A DNA stretch of 13,056 bases, taken from Zelonia costaricensis. Taxonomy: Eukaryota; Euglenozoa; Kinetoplastea; Trypanosomatida; Trypanosomatidae. Made by a program: the position numbers and the translations under genes. The stretch is taken from the NCBI GenBank assembly GCA_030849075.1, contig JASAOO010002902.1, positions 1-13,056 of the forward strand. The letters are read 5' to 3'. The notes under the pieces were generated by a model. It searched no databases. It was given only the letters and a program-made list of their open reading frames with translations, and was not told the DNA's origin. Of this stretch, positions 1 through 8,256 are shown piece after piece. Numbering within the stretch: the stretch's first letter is position 1; each line of letters starts with the position of its first letter.

Positions 1-271
1 TCCCCTCCCCGCTGTACACAGGCGAGGTTTGCGTGGAAGGAGAGGGTTAGGCGAGCGTAGGTGCCGTGACGTGCACACCTATTGCTGTGGGGAGGGGGCG
101 TGAGGAGGGGGGTGGGGGGGGCGATGGCATTTGTGATTGTGTTGTTGTTGAGGTGTACGTGTGTGAGAGAGGGGAGGGGAGACAGGAGGAAGGGAAAGAT
201 GAATGTCGGTATGGGGGGGGGGGCAGTGCGGGAGAGGTCCGATGGACGGGGGCGGGCCCGCAGACGCGCAG

Positions 272-287
272 CTGCAAAAAAAAAAAA
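272..287 (-). promoter_or_regulatory. Candidate spliced-leader acceptor: T12 then GCAG
   Basis: On the minus strand an uninterrupted T12 (287-276) is followed directly by GCAG, with the AG at 273-272. This is the tightest tract-to-AG arrangement in the window. If used, the exon beyond it (271 down to 1) would be the 5' leader of a gene lying left of the window. It conflicts with reading 47-565 as one coding sequence. Confidence 0.4.
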
Positions 288-725
288 GCCCACTGCACAT
301 GACATGCCCCGTGCGTGCCGCGCACGAAGGGGAGCACACGCGACGCGTTCGCTGGCGCCTGTGCGCTTGCACGAACGTGCGGCGACTGCCGCGTAGGCTG
401 CCCCTGCCGGGCACTCTCGGAGTCCCATCGAGCGGCTAGAGGGAGGGAGAAAGAGGCATCACCTCGAAAGCCAAGCCCATGCTGGCGCTTGATCAGCGAA
501 GTTGACCACACGTCACAGACCTTCCTGATGCACGTCTGAGCGTGTGCACTCAGTGCCTCGTGCATGCACTTCACCTTCAAGTGTGCGTTTTCTTTCTCTT
601 GTATTTTTGAGGGGAAGACGGCTGTCTTTGTGTTTCGACTTCTTCACGAGGGCGCCTACCGGGGGATGCGGCAGGGGCCGGAGAAGGACTCGGGGCTCGA
701 AGCGTGGACGCGGCGTGTGGCGACC

Positions 726-779
726 CTGCGTGAGGGGGAGAGAGGAGAAAGCGAGAAACAGAAGAGAAAAGGAAAAGAC
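726..779 (-). promoter_or_regulatory. Candidate spliced-leader acceptor: long polypyrimidine tract then CAG
   Basis: On the minus strand about 45 nt of almost pure C/T (from 779 to about 733) are followed by ACGCAG, with the AG at 727-726. This is the textbook form of a trypanosomatid acceptor. The first ATG after it is at 565-563, leaving a leader of about 160 nt with no earlier ATG, and it opens a 172-codon ORF (see findings). Confidence 0.4.
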
Positions 780-1035
780 GGGTGGAGGTGTGTCATGCGC
801 ACGTGCAGATGCTGGGGCGGCTGTGGTAATCCCTTTTCGTCTATGGCAAGAGGTGGGGCAGTCGGGGGGTGGGGTGGGGTGGTGGTGAACAAGGCGCACA
901 CACGCACACACGCACAGAGAACGAGTGAGAGGGGATAGGAGTAGCCAAGAAAAAAAAAACAGAAGGCACGCTGCAAACACCGAGGAGGAGATGGGAACAG
1001 GACAAGAGGGGAGGGGGTCAACAAGCAACAACTGG

Positions 1036-1054
1036 ACACACACACACACACACA
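1036..1054. repeat. (CA)n microsatellite, 19 nt
   Basis: An AC tract on the + strand followed by TACAGACACACG. On the minus strand it sits between a T10 run (1106-1097) and the first AG (1033-1032). Confidence 0.95.
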
Positions 1055-1275
1055 TACAGACACACGCGGCAGAGAGACAAGGGATCGGCGAGAAGGAAAA
1101 AAAAAACAGCCGAGCAGAAGAAGAAGAAAGAAGGACACAAATATTGCTAAAGCACGTGAGACCGAACATGCTTTGCATACACGCGTGGACAAACGACAGA
1201 GAAGGGTCCAGGAAACGCAGAAAGGAAAGGAGCAGCACTTCAACCACACATCAACGAAGACAGCTTGTAGGCCTG

Positions 1276-1277
<2 letters not shown>

Positions 1278-1313
<36 letters not shown>
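1278..1313. repeat. (CA)18 microsatellite
   Basis: A 36-nt AC tract on the + strand, followed after one G by a further CACACAC. Confidence 0.95.
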
Positions 1314-1320
<7 letters not shown>

Positions 1321-2462
1321 CGCGGATGTACAGCTACCTTTCACGCAGACCAGTTCAGCTAGCGAAGCAGGAAGAAGCACGCGCAGGGGAAGTCCAGTTG
1401 TTGAGTTTTAAGCGAGAGCGTCGCGCTCAGCGGAAGTGAGGCGGGGGGGGGGTGGAGGGGGAGGGGCGGAGAAGGAGGGCAACGCAGGTTCAATTCGCCT
1501 GCACCATATTCGCGGTTTCTTCTTCTGCTTTGTCCCCCCCGCACCCTTCTTGTGTTTTGGGAGTACCAACCACGCCGTGGTCCGCCAACACGCCAGCGCG
1601 GGGGCACAGCCACGAGCAGCTTTTTTAGTTCTCTTCTCCTTCTCCGTTACCCCCCTCCTGTTGCGTGCTTGGCGTTTGCCCGCATGTTCTCCAGTGCCCG
1701 CCGCGGCACGTCCAAGAGCACGCAGCCGCGAAGAGAGCGGTGTGGAGCGGGCATGGAGGAGCCGGGGGGGGAGGAAGAGGACGTAAGAGGAGGAAGGAGC
1801 GGAAACTGAAAAACGGGACTGCCACTACGCGCGATAACGATTCAAACATACACACACGCAGACACACACAAACACACTCACATACGCGACTACACTTTCA
1901 CAGGTGCCCAAACACACGCCAGGCGGGGCATCGCTTGCGCGCCAGTTAGAAGAGATACAAGGGAAATACGAGTGAGGCGATGCACACAACGGCGCACCTC
2001 GACTGGATGCGCTTTTTTCTTTTTGTTGTTGTGCATGCGTACGTTGTTGGTTGGCTCTGATGCTGCGCAGCGGGAAGGCGTTTGTGCGCCGCGATGCAGA
2101 GTCAGTATCGTGCTTGATGTAAACAAAGGAAAAGAAAACAACAAGAAGGAAAGCAAGACAGACAAGAAGAAGGGGGGGGGGGAGGAACAGCAGAGGACCC
2201 CAACGCCGCCAAAAACGACGACACTACGCAAGAGAAATCAAGCAATAAGCCGAGATGGGCACGGCGTGAAGTCGGACGGGTAAAATATCGAGCGGGGGGA
2301 GGGGGTGGAGGGGCGCTGCACACGAGTCGTGCGATTGTGTGAGACCGACACACATCAGCGGAAACAAGAGCGTTTTTCTTTCTGTTCTGTACGTCCGTCT
2401 CCCCTCACTGCCGCGTAAACATGAGGCGAGGGATGCGCTTACATCGATGTTCACACGGAGAT
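1314..2462. other. Gene-free stretch with mixed strand composition
   Basis: Unlike the region to its right, this stretch has pyrimidine-rich patches on the + strand at about 1515-1560, 1621-1665 and 2010-2030, as well as + strand G10 (1443-1452) and G11 (2172-2182) runs. A degenerate CA patch lies at about 1847-1890. The ORFs crossing it have low-complexity Arg/Gly/Pro/Ser content and are not accepted. A T-loop-like segment at about 1481-1499 was examined for a tRNA and rejected. Confidence 0.45.
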
Positions 2463-2485
2463 ACACACACACACACACACACACA
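2463..2485. repeat. (CA)n microsatellite, 23 nt
   Basis: An uninterrupted AC tract on the + strand, ending in AAACGAAGC. Confidence 0.95.
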
Positions 2486-3436
2486 AACGAAGCAGAACGA
2501 AAACAAAAGCCCTTGTCTCTCCCCGAGGCACGCCGACTGCCGCACACGAGACCTGGAGGTGGGTGGAACCCGGGGCTGGGCGCAGGCACAGAGGGTGGTG
2601 GTGGCCGACGGAGGTGGGCAAGGCATCGCTCGAACAGTTTGCGGAAGGGGGCGGCGGCGGGGGGGGGGGGAGGGTGGAGTCGCCGCCGCAAGGCAAGTAC
2701 GATAACGAGCGCCGACCAACACGGAGGTGAACCAGCGCCGTAGCAACGGAGAAGACATACGGGTGGAGAGGCCGGGAGAGCAGCGGCCAGGGAGAAGGGA
2801 GGGGTGGGACATCAACTCACGCGTACAGCAGGCAGAGGATGAGAGAGAAGGGAAATGAGGCTGGGGTGGGGACAGGAGATGACGCGCAGCGGGAGGGGGG
2901 AGAAGCCCGACGAGGCCCAGTGATGCGTGCATTCAGGGCACTACACGGGGGCGAGACGGACGAGTCGCGTTCCGCGCCGATGTCACAGCCCGCGAGGACT
3001 GCACACAAACACCACACAAACACCACACACACACACAATGAGTCGGGAAGAGCGTCGTGCGTAGGATGGACACTTCAGTGCAAAGACGAGCACATTCCGT
3101 GTGAAGGAGGGCGAAGTGGCGAAGAAAAAAAGAGAGTAGGGAATGCGAGGCGCAGCATCGGTCCTCAAGTTGATGACGCGGTGCACAGGAGGCACCAGGA
3201 AACCACGGACAGCGGCATTGAGCAGTGCCGTGCTTCCACACCATTCGCGGCACGTTGGCAAGAAAAGGAGCGGGGCAGGGGGGAGGGAGCTGACCTTCCC
3301 CCGTCGTGCGTCGCGGTGACACAACGAAGAACACGGAAAAGGGGGCAGTCGCCACTCTTCACGTATCAGCTGAAGACGTGCGGCGAGACGCTGTACCCTG
3401 GCTGCACGCGCCCACGGCGATCACGTGAGGAGGAGG

Positions 3437-3438
<2 letters not shown>
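2486..3438. other. Gene-free stretch with a more complex part at 3160-3420
   Basis: The left half is GGT/GGA-rich with the G12 run at 2659-2670. From about 3160 to 3420 the composition is balanced. The + strand ORF 2839-3858 (339 codons) is the longest on this strand, but it reads through several CA tracts as His-Thr and is otherwise Arg/Gly/Glu low complexity. The minus ORF from an ATG at 2932 runs into the 2463-2485 repeat. Neither is accepted. No RNA gene was seen. Confidence 0.5.
3002..3037. repeat. 11-bp A/C tandem repeat grading into (CA)n
   Basis: CACACAAACAC occurs at 3002-3012 and 3013-3023, and is followed by a 14-nt CA tract at 3024-3037 in the same 11-bp phase for one more unit. 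Confidence 0.85.

Positions 3439-3472
<34 letters not shown>
3439..3472. repeat. (CA)17 microsatellite
   Basis: A 34-nt CA tract on the + strand, preceded by GAGGAGGAG. Confidence 0.95.
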
Positions 3473-3474
<2 letters not shown>

Positions 3475-3602
3475 GGAACACCTGAAGGAAGTACGGGGGG
3501 GGAGAGGAGAGGGAGGCTCGCGCGCGTGCGGGTGCGCGCCGATGAGTATAAACAGCGGGCACCACGGTTCCACTTTCAGAGATTTCCCTTCAAACAAGAA
3601 TG

Positions 3603-3622
3603 CACACACACACACACACACA
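3603..3622. repeat. (CA)10 microsatellite
   Basis: A 20-nt CA tract on the + strand followed by a degenerate A/C/G-rich tail to about 3664 (CAGACACG-type units). Confidence 0.95.
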
Positions 3623-4989
3623 AACACAGACACGCAGACACGAAGACAGGCACAACATACACACTCGCGAGGAGGTGCATTCGTGCACGCGGGAGCAGAC
3701 GGACGAAGACAGCGAAGGTGCGCCGCTCCTTTTCCCCCGCTTGCGTCGCGCGGGAGCTGGGCGTACCACGACGCTCAGACAGTGAGCACGGCAGCGAGGC
3801 GGGCAGGGCGGCGCCGGAGAGACAGAGGAAAAATAAAAAAGACGTAATGGGCCGATGAGCAGCACACGTGACGGTGTTGTGGACGGAGGGAGCCCAGGCG
3901 GGGGTTGCAGCGTGCAGGCATGACGGCAGGCCAAGACGAGAGGAGGAGGGGGGGGGGGCAGAGTGAAGGGAGAAGGAATGGGATCGGGAGAAACATGTGC
4001 ATGAAGGCAGCAGGGGTCTGCGCGCACGCGCGTCAGCCACGGAGACAAAGGCCCCCTCAGAAAAAAAATGTGTGTGCGCCACACTAGGGAGGAGCAGAGG
4101 AAAGCAAAACAGGGAAGTCGGTCATAGTGACGCAAACAGCGAGTCGTGGAGTAGGCGATGGCTCCGCCGCGGTGTTTGCCGAAGGGCGGACAAGGCGGAG
4201 GAGAGTACGCAAGAATGAAATGAAGGGGGGGGGGAGAGCGGGAGATGAAGGAGGAGGAAGAAGGACGACCGCGGCGCGTCAGTGGTTCAATGAGCTAAGG
4301 CCGACAACACGAGGCGCCCGAGTCCATGCATGGGCGAGGAGAAGGCGGTGAGAAGGCTCACAAGACGACGAAAAATAAAACACAGAAGCGTCACACAGAC
4401 GCCAGACGCAGCGTCGTCGCCGCGTTCACCCGGCACACAGACACACACACGCACATACACAGGTATGTCGCTCCTCCCACGCGCCCAACACCGGTAGGTC
4501 CAACGCGCCTCCCCGGCGCGTACCCGGACAGATCGCGTCGCTTGATACCAAGAAGAGCAATGGGGGGGGGGACAAGAAGACGCGTGCTTCAGAGGGCTAT
4601 CGAGGCGTGGGTGTTCAACGGAGGTGGGGTCGAGTGGAGGGAGGGGGGGGAGGGAGGAGGGCTAAGGCGGAGGCGGAGGCGCAAGTCCGTGGGGGGGGGT
4701 GTTCGTTGGGAAGGCGTAAAAACGCAGGAGGCGGGCCACGGAGTCTGGAAGCGCGAAACGCAACATCCTCAGCAGCTAACCGAGAGATGGCGGAACGGAG
4801 AAGAGGAAAAGAAGAAAAGGAAGATGAACCCACGGCACGACGAACGCGCGTTAACGTCTCCACAGCTGACAAGGAATACACGAACCAACAGGACAACACG
4901 AACTCCCGAGTTGCGTAACGTCACGGCAAAAAGCACAAGAGAGAAAAAACGGAAAAAAAAGAAGTGAATCCGCGGACCCACGAGGCGCC
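3623..4989. other. Gene-free, purine-rich stretch
   Basis: It contains G11 at 3948-3958, G10 at 4562-4571, G-rich runs at 4621-4700, a short degenerate CA patch at about 4434-4471, and split A runs at 4944-4949 and 4953-4960 (T-rich on the minus strand; the next AG is at 4904-4903). A GC-rich 7-bp hairpin lies at 4503-4521. The + strand ORF from 4326 is Arg/Lys/Gly/Thr low complexity and is rejected. No RNA gene was recognised. Confidence 0.5.

Positions 4990-5017
<28 letters not shown>
4990..5017. repeat. (CA)14 microsatellite
   Basis: An uninterrupted 28-nt CA tract on the + strand, ending at TACGCGC. Confidence 0.95.
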
Positions 5018-5020
<3 letters not shown>

Positions 5021-5641
5021 GCGCAGAACGAAATCGAAGATGAAGCCCGTACGAGCGGGGGAGGGAGGAGTGGAAAGAGGCAGGCAGGTAACAGCAACGC
5101 TGCAGTAAGGTAGGCCAGGCTAGCCATGCAGCAGGCCGAGGTTACTCAAGCGTTCTCGCTCTACATCGGCAGGTGGTCATGTTGTGTACATGAGTCGCAG
5201 GAGTGAAGAGAAGAAAGCAAAAAGGATGGGAGGACCCATGCGAGGAGGAAGGAATAAGCTTCAAGACAGTGGTAGCGTCGCAGCAGCACCACACGCACCT
5301 TTACAAGCGAACACACAGACACACGCAGGAGAAAGGCAGGCGCCCACGCGAGGTGCAGCACTGCAGCTCCGCCGCACGTGTCCGGCACCACGCCTCCTCG
5401 AAACCACGAAGAGGCGCTGGCGCTGGCGATCATCTTCGTGCCCGTACGGGCTGCAGTGACGAGGCGTGCACATCTCTGTCCTCTCTCACCCCCCCACTGG
5501 CTCGCTGATGCACCCCAGCATCAGCACCCTGGTGCCGCGAGAGGCGAGCGCGGGTGCGGGTGAGGGCAGAGAGGGAGGGGAAGGAGTTGAAGAGAAAGAC
5601 TGGGCAGAGGCGACGCAAGGGGCCCATCACATCAACCACGC

Positions 5642-5659
5642 GTGTGTGTGTGTGTGTGT
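5642..5659. repeat. (GT)9 microsatellite in the reverse orientation
   Basis: An 18-nt GT tract on the + strand. All other dinucleotide tracts of this length in the window are CA on this strand, so this one is inverted relative to the rest. Confidence 0.95.
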
Positions 5660-5792
5660 ATGCGCTAGCGCGGGTGGGTGTGGGGGGGGGGGTGGAGGCC
5701 GAGGGACGGACAGCAAGAACGAAAGAGCGAAGCCAAGTTATAACGAAAGTCGTTTTCTTTTTAGAGGTAAGGGAGGGAGGGAGGAGAGAAGA

Positions 5793-5814
5793 GGGGCGGG
5801 AGGGGGGAGAGGGG
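5793..5814 (+). repeat. G-rich tract with G-quadruplex potential
   Basis: GGGG, C, GGG, A, G6, AGA, GGGG on the + strand, preceded by three GGGA units at 5771-5781. Folding is inferred from the run pattern. Confidence 0.65.
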
Positions 5815-6011
5815 TTAGTAAACCAACGGGGCAAAGGAAGGCAGTGGGAAGCGAGCAGAGGAGCTGCATACACGAGAGTGAAATCAAACTCAGCGGAGGC
5901 CACGGCGCAGGCACGTGTGGAACGCGAAGAGTCGCACACGCACGCCGGCGTCCATGGCATACGTGTTTTTCTTGTTTCAACACACACACGCACTCGGAGG
6001 CAAGACAACAA

Positions 6012-6012
<1 letters not shown>

Positions 6013-6061
<49 letters not shown>
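6013..6061. repeat. (CA)n microsatellite, 49 nt, longest uninterrupted CA tract
   Basis: An uninterrupted AC alternation on the + strand. It is the longest pure dinucleotide tract in the window and lies about 370 nt from the only GT-oriented tract (5642-5659), with which it is complementary. Confidence 0.95.
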
Positions 6062-6063
<2 letters not shown>

Positions 6064-6902
6064 CGCACACATCCACGGCGGAGAGGAACGACGAGAAAGG
6101 GAGTTATGTGAAGGGAGGCCTGCCAGCGGCATGCGTGAGCACGTTAGGTGTGAGTGAGAGAGGGGAGGGGAGGGGTAGCGGAGATGGCGATCGTGCGTTG
6201 GGGAGGGGGGGGGATGAGGGAAACACAGAAGAGGTACCGTGACAGGGTGAGGGGGCGGCGTGGTAGGCGGCCGAACACAAAGCAGCTCAGGAGGACGTGG
6301 TAGTGGCGCGTCTTGGGGGGGGGGGCGGGGGGCGGGAGGGCACGCAAACATCAACACACACGCGCGTGCAGCTGCGAATGTGACTACACAGACCCAAGCG
6401 TGGATTTCAAGAAACGGACGGGTCAGCGAGGAAACGCTGACTAAAACATCGACAAGAACAAAGAACGCACAAAACATTCAACAGCAGAGTGATGCAAGGG
6501 AAGGGGAGGAGGCTCGGAGCGTCAGCACATGCGGCACCACATCAGCGAGTCAGAAAGAAAAAAAGAAGTCAAGACGGGAGGTGATGGAAAGGAGATAAGC
6601 GAAAACAACCAAGCTCGAAGCGCACCAATTCGAAAACAGCAACAACAATAACACACACGAACACTGTCGTCAGGACGCTTGTAGCACCACAGAAACGCAA
6701 GCGAACAGAGAGAGGCGATTAGGGTTGGCGTGAGGCAGAGGCCTACAGAAGGCACACACACACAAGGGGACGTACACCCGCAAATGGGTAGATCTCGACA
6801 GTAGAAGCTTGACGAAGGGAGAGCGAGGGAGGGAGAGAAGACGGGAATAAACAAAGGAGGTGGTGGTAGCGAAGGACGAGTGGAGCACACCACCCGCACG
6901 CC
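6062..6902. other. Gene-free, purine-rich stretch
   Basis: The stretch is G-rich to about 6345 (including the tract at 6315-6340) and then A-rich with AACA/GAAA sequence to about 6680. The minus ORF starting with ATG at 6477 has a hydrophobic N-terminus, but becomes Pro-rich and then runs into the GT microsatellite at 6013-6061, so it is rejected. No RNA gene was seen. Confidence 0.5.
6315..6340 (+). repeat. G-rich tract with G-quadruplex potential
   Basis: G11, C, G6, C, GGG, A, GGG in direct succession on the + strand. Four or more G runs with one-base loops meet the usual quadruplex pattern. Folding is inferred. Confidence 0.7.
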
Positions 6903-6944
6903 CACACACACACACACACACGCATGCATGCATGCATGCATGCA
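6903..6944. repeat. Compound microsatellite (CA)n-(GCAT)n
   Basis: A 19-nt CA tract (6903-6921) abuts a 23-nt GCAT tract (6922-6944). The GCAT part is self-complementary, so it can pair within one strand as a hairpin or extrude as a cruciform. Minus-strand ORFs that begin here (repeating Met-His-Ala-Cys then Val-Cys) come from the repeat and are not genes. Confidence 0.95.
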
Positions 6945-6997
6945 CTATGAAACGGACAAGTCATTTTGATCAAGCACAGGGGAGAGTGGGAAAGGGA

Positions 6998-7033
6998 ACA
7001 AGAACAAAGCACAACAACAAGAACAAAGCACAA
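6998..7033. repeat. 19-bp direct repeat, 1.9 copies
   Basis: ACAAGAACAAAGCACAACA at 6998-7016 is followed directly by 17 of the same bases at 7017-7033, ending at a GGGGG run. It is a simple local duplication within A/C-rich sequence. Confidence 0.9.
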
Positions 7034-8238
7034 GGGGGTGGGTGGGTTGGGGCGGTGGTGGTGGTCAAACGCAGTGGAAACGTGAAACACGATCGCTCAA
7101 CAGACAGGAGATCATGGGTCAACGTACACACAAAAACGGCAGTGCTGACGATGAAGTGGTGGTGAGGGTCGGGGTGGGGGTGAGTGCAGCCTACGAAGCC
7201 GTTCCCTTCTCGTCTTCGCAGCGTTCGCAGCGTTTCGGGAAGGGGGGGGGGAGAGGGGGATGGTAGCCAGCTCTGTATGAAGGGGCGCGGCAACCAGCCA
7301 TAGTCAAAACTCGACAGCGGAGTGGGAGGACTTCGCTGGCGGATTAGTACGAGAAAAGAAGGCGTAAAAGCGCCAACTTCCATTCAAGCGGACCATCAGC
7401 GCTGAGAAGGGGCAAAAGAAGGTCAAGCACGGACACGCAGAGACCCGTGTCCACTGTCCTCGCCCATACCCAACCCCCCTCCACCCACTTACACCCCCAC
7501 CCACCCACCCCCACACACACATACAGACACAGACCCAAACTCATCGACGTGCATGAGTTCGCGAGGAAGGGAGGCTGTGCGTGCGTGAAGTATGAGAGAG
7601 GGGAAGGGGGGATGAAGTGCTCCGTAGTACCCCAGAGGCGCACCACAACATCGCGGCGTCTTGCCAAGAGAGAAGACAGAGGAGAAGTGGCGTGCGGGGT
7701 GTGGCCAAGGAAAGATGGGGGAAGGGGAGAAAGGAAGGAGGAGGAGGTGCGGTGCGGTGAGACGGGAGGGTCTGCGGGTGGGAGAGTGGGAGCTGGAGGC
7801 CTCACCTCCACATGCACACACACACGTACACCCACCCCCCGCACACACCCACGTTCATGGAAGAAGAAATGAAGAAGGGGGGTGAGACTTCGCGCCTGAC
7901 GGTGCGGCAGCGACGCGCAGGACGCTGCAAGAGAGGAGGAAGCTAAAGACAGAGCACGCCACACAACGAAGCGTCAATCGAAAACAGGGGCGCTGCAGTG
8001 CCCACACGTCGAGGGGGTGGGGGGGTCAAACGCGTGCTGAACAACATGAGCAAGGGACGCGGCGAAAGGACGAGTCGGAGAGGGAGGGAGGGAGGGAAGG
8101 AGGGAGGGGTCGGGGGACGAAGAGAAAGCATCAAGTGCGCGTGTGGGCAGACACACGTGGAAATGGAGAAGAAAAGATGAAAGAAAAAAAAGGGGGCGGC
8201 CGAACGGCATACACGACCTGGCGCCTCCTCCCCACAAG
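7034..8238. other. Gene-free stretch, GT/GG-rich with short CA patches
   Basis: The stretch contains a G10 run at 7242-7251, C-rich plus CA sequence at about 7460-7530 (short CA patch near 7510), another CA patch near 7813-7825, and the GGGA tract at 8082-8109. The minus ORF from 7964 and the + ORF from 7447 are compositional artefacts; the former begins at GTG. No RNA gene was recognised. Confidence 0.5.
8082..8109 (+). repeat. (GGGA)n tract with G-quadruplex potential
   Basis: Four GGG triplets separated by single A residues occupy 8082-8096, followed by further GGG/GGGG runs to 8109. Single-base loops give the most stable class of predicted DNA G-quadruplex. It lies on the + strand, which would be the template for leftward transcription. 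Folding is inferred from the pattern only. Confidence 0.75.
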
Positions 8239-8256
8239 ACACACACACACACACAC
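8239..8256. repeat. (CA)9 microsatellite
   Basis: An uninterrupted 18-nt AC tract on the + strand, followed by TCACACCC. Confidence 0.95.

Larger units (their letters stand above)
1..1035. other. Left-edge stretch, no accepted gene; intergenic or 5' leader of the next minus-strand gene
   Basis: Positions 80-260 are G-rich on the + strand (G-run cluster 89-121 and G11 at 213-223). Positions 290-565 are balanced and complex. Positions 580-650 have + strand T/C-rich sequence ending TTTTTGAG at 611, an acceptor-like pattern on the + strand. Positions 720-960 are GA-rich with A10 at 950-959. A short CA patch lies at 897-916. Both strands therefore carry acceptor-like signals here, and the reading direction to the left of the window cannot be settled. 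Confidence 0.45.
5018..6012. other. Gene-free stretch with a complex-sequence island at about 5090-5560
   Basis: Positions 5090-5560 are balanced in composition and non-repetitive. A 90-codon minus ORF beginning with ATG (5433 down to 5161) has two hydrophobic patches, but no family resemblance that I can name and no clear adjacent acceptor. Rightward of 5560 the + strand is G-rich, with the G11 run 5682-5692. A + strand TTTTCTTTTTAG at 5753-5764 looks like an acceptor on the opposite strand. Confidence 0.45.

Noticed and set aside
841..960. T10 run on the minus strand (959-950) as a splice acceptor
   Set aside because: The first AG after it is over 100 nt away at 842-841, so it is less convincing than the signals at 726 and 272, although not impossible.
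1481..1499. tRNA T-arm-like segment GCAGGTTCAATTCGCCTGC
   Set aside because: The stem pairs, but the loop geometry does not fit a 5-bp stem with 7-nt loop, and no A box, acceptor stem or anticodon arm is found upstream, where there is G-rich repeat.
2405..2932. 175-codon minus ORF beginning with ATG
   Set aside because: It ends by reading the 2463-2485 GT tract as Val-Cys repeats, and the rest is Pro/Ser/Arg low complexity without a family resemblance.
2839..3858. 339-codon + strand ORF
   Set aside because: It crosses three CA tracts as repeated His-Thr and is otherwise Arg/Gly/Glu/Lys low complexity from purine-rich DNA. It also opposes the inferred transcription direction.
5161..5433. 90-codon minus ORF with hydrophobic patches
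   Set aside because: It starts at ATG and lies in a complex island, but no adjacent polypyrimidine-AG signal and no recognisable family support it. The length is expected by chance here.
5466..6242. 258-codon + strand ORF
   Set aside because: It reads through the GT tract and the 49-nt CA tract, and its composition is that of purine-rich repeats. No motif is visible.
5977..6477. 166-codon minus ORF beginning with ATG and a hydrophobic N-terminus
   Set aside because: The hydrophobic start is followed by Pro-rich sequence and the GT microsatellite. There is no conserved motif and composition explains it.
6719..6726. Single TTAGGG-like telomeric hexamer
   Set aside because: It is an isolated copy with no array, so it gives no evidence of a telomere or interstitial telomeric repeat.
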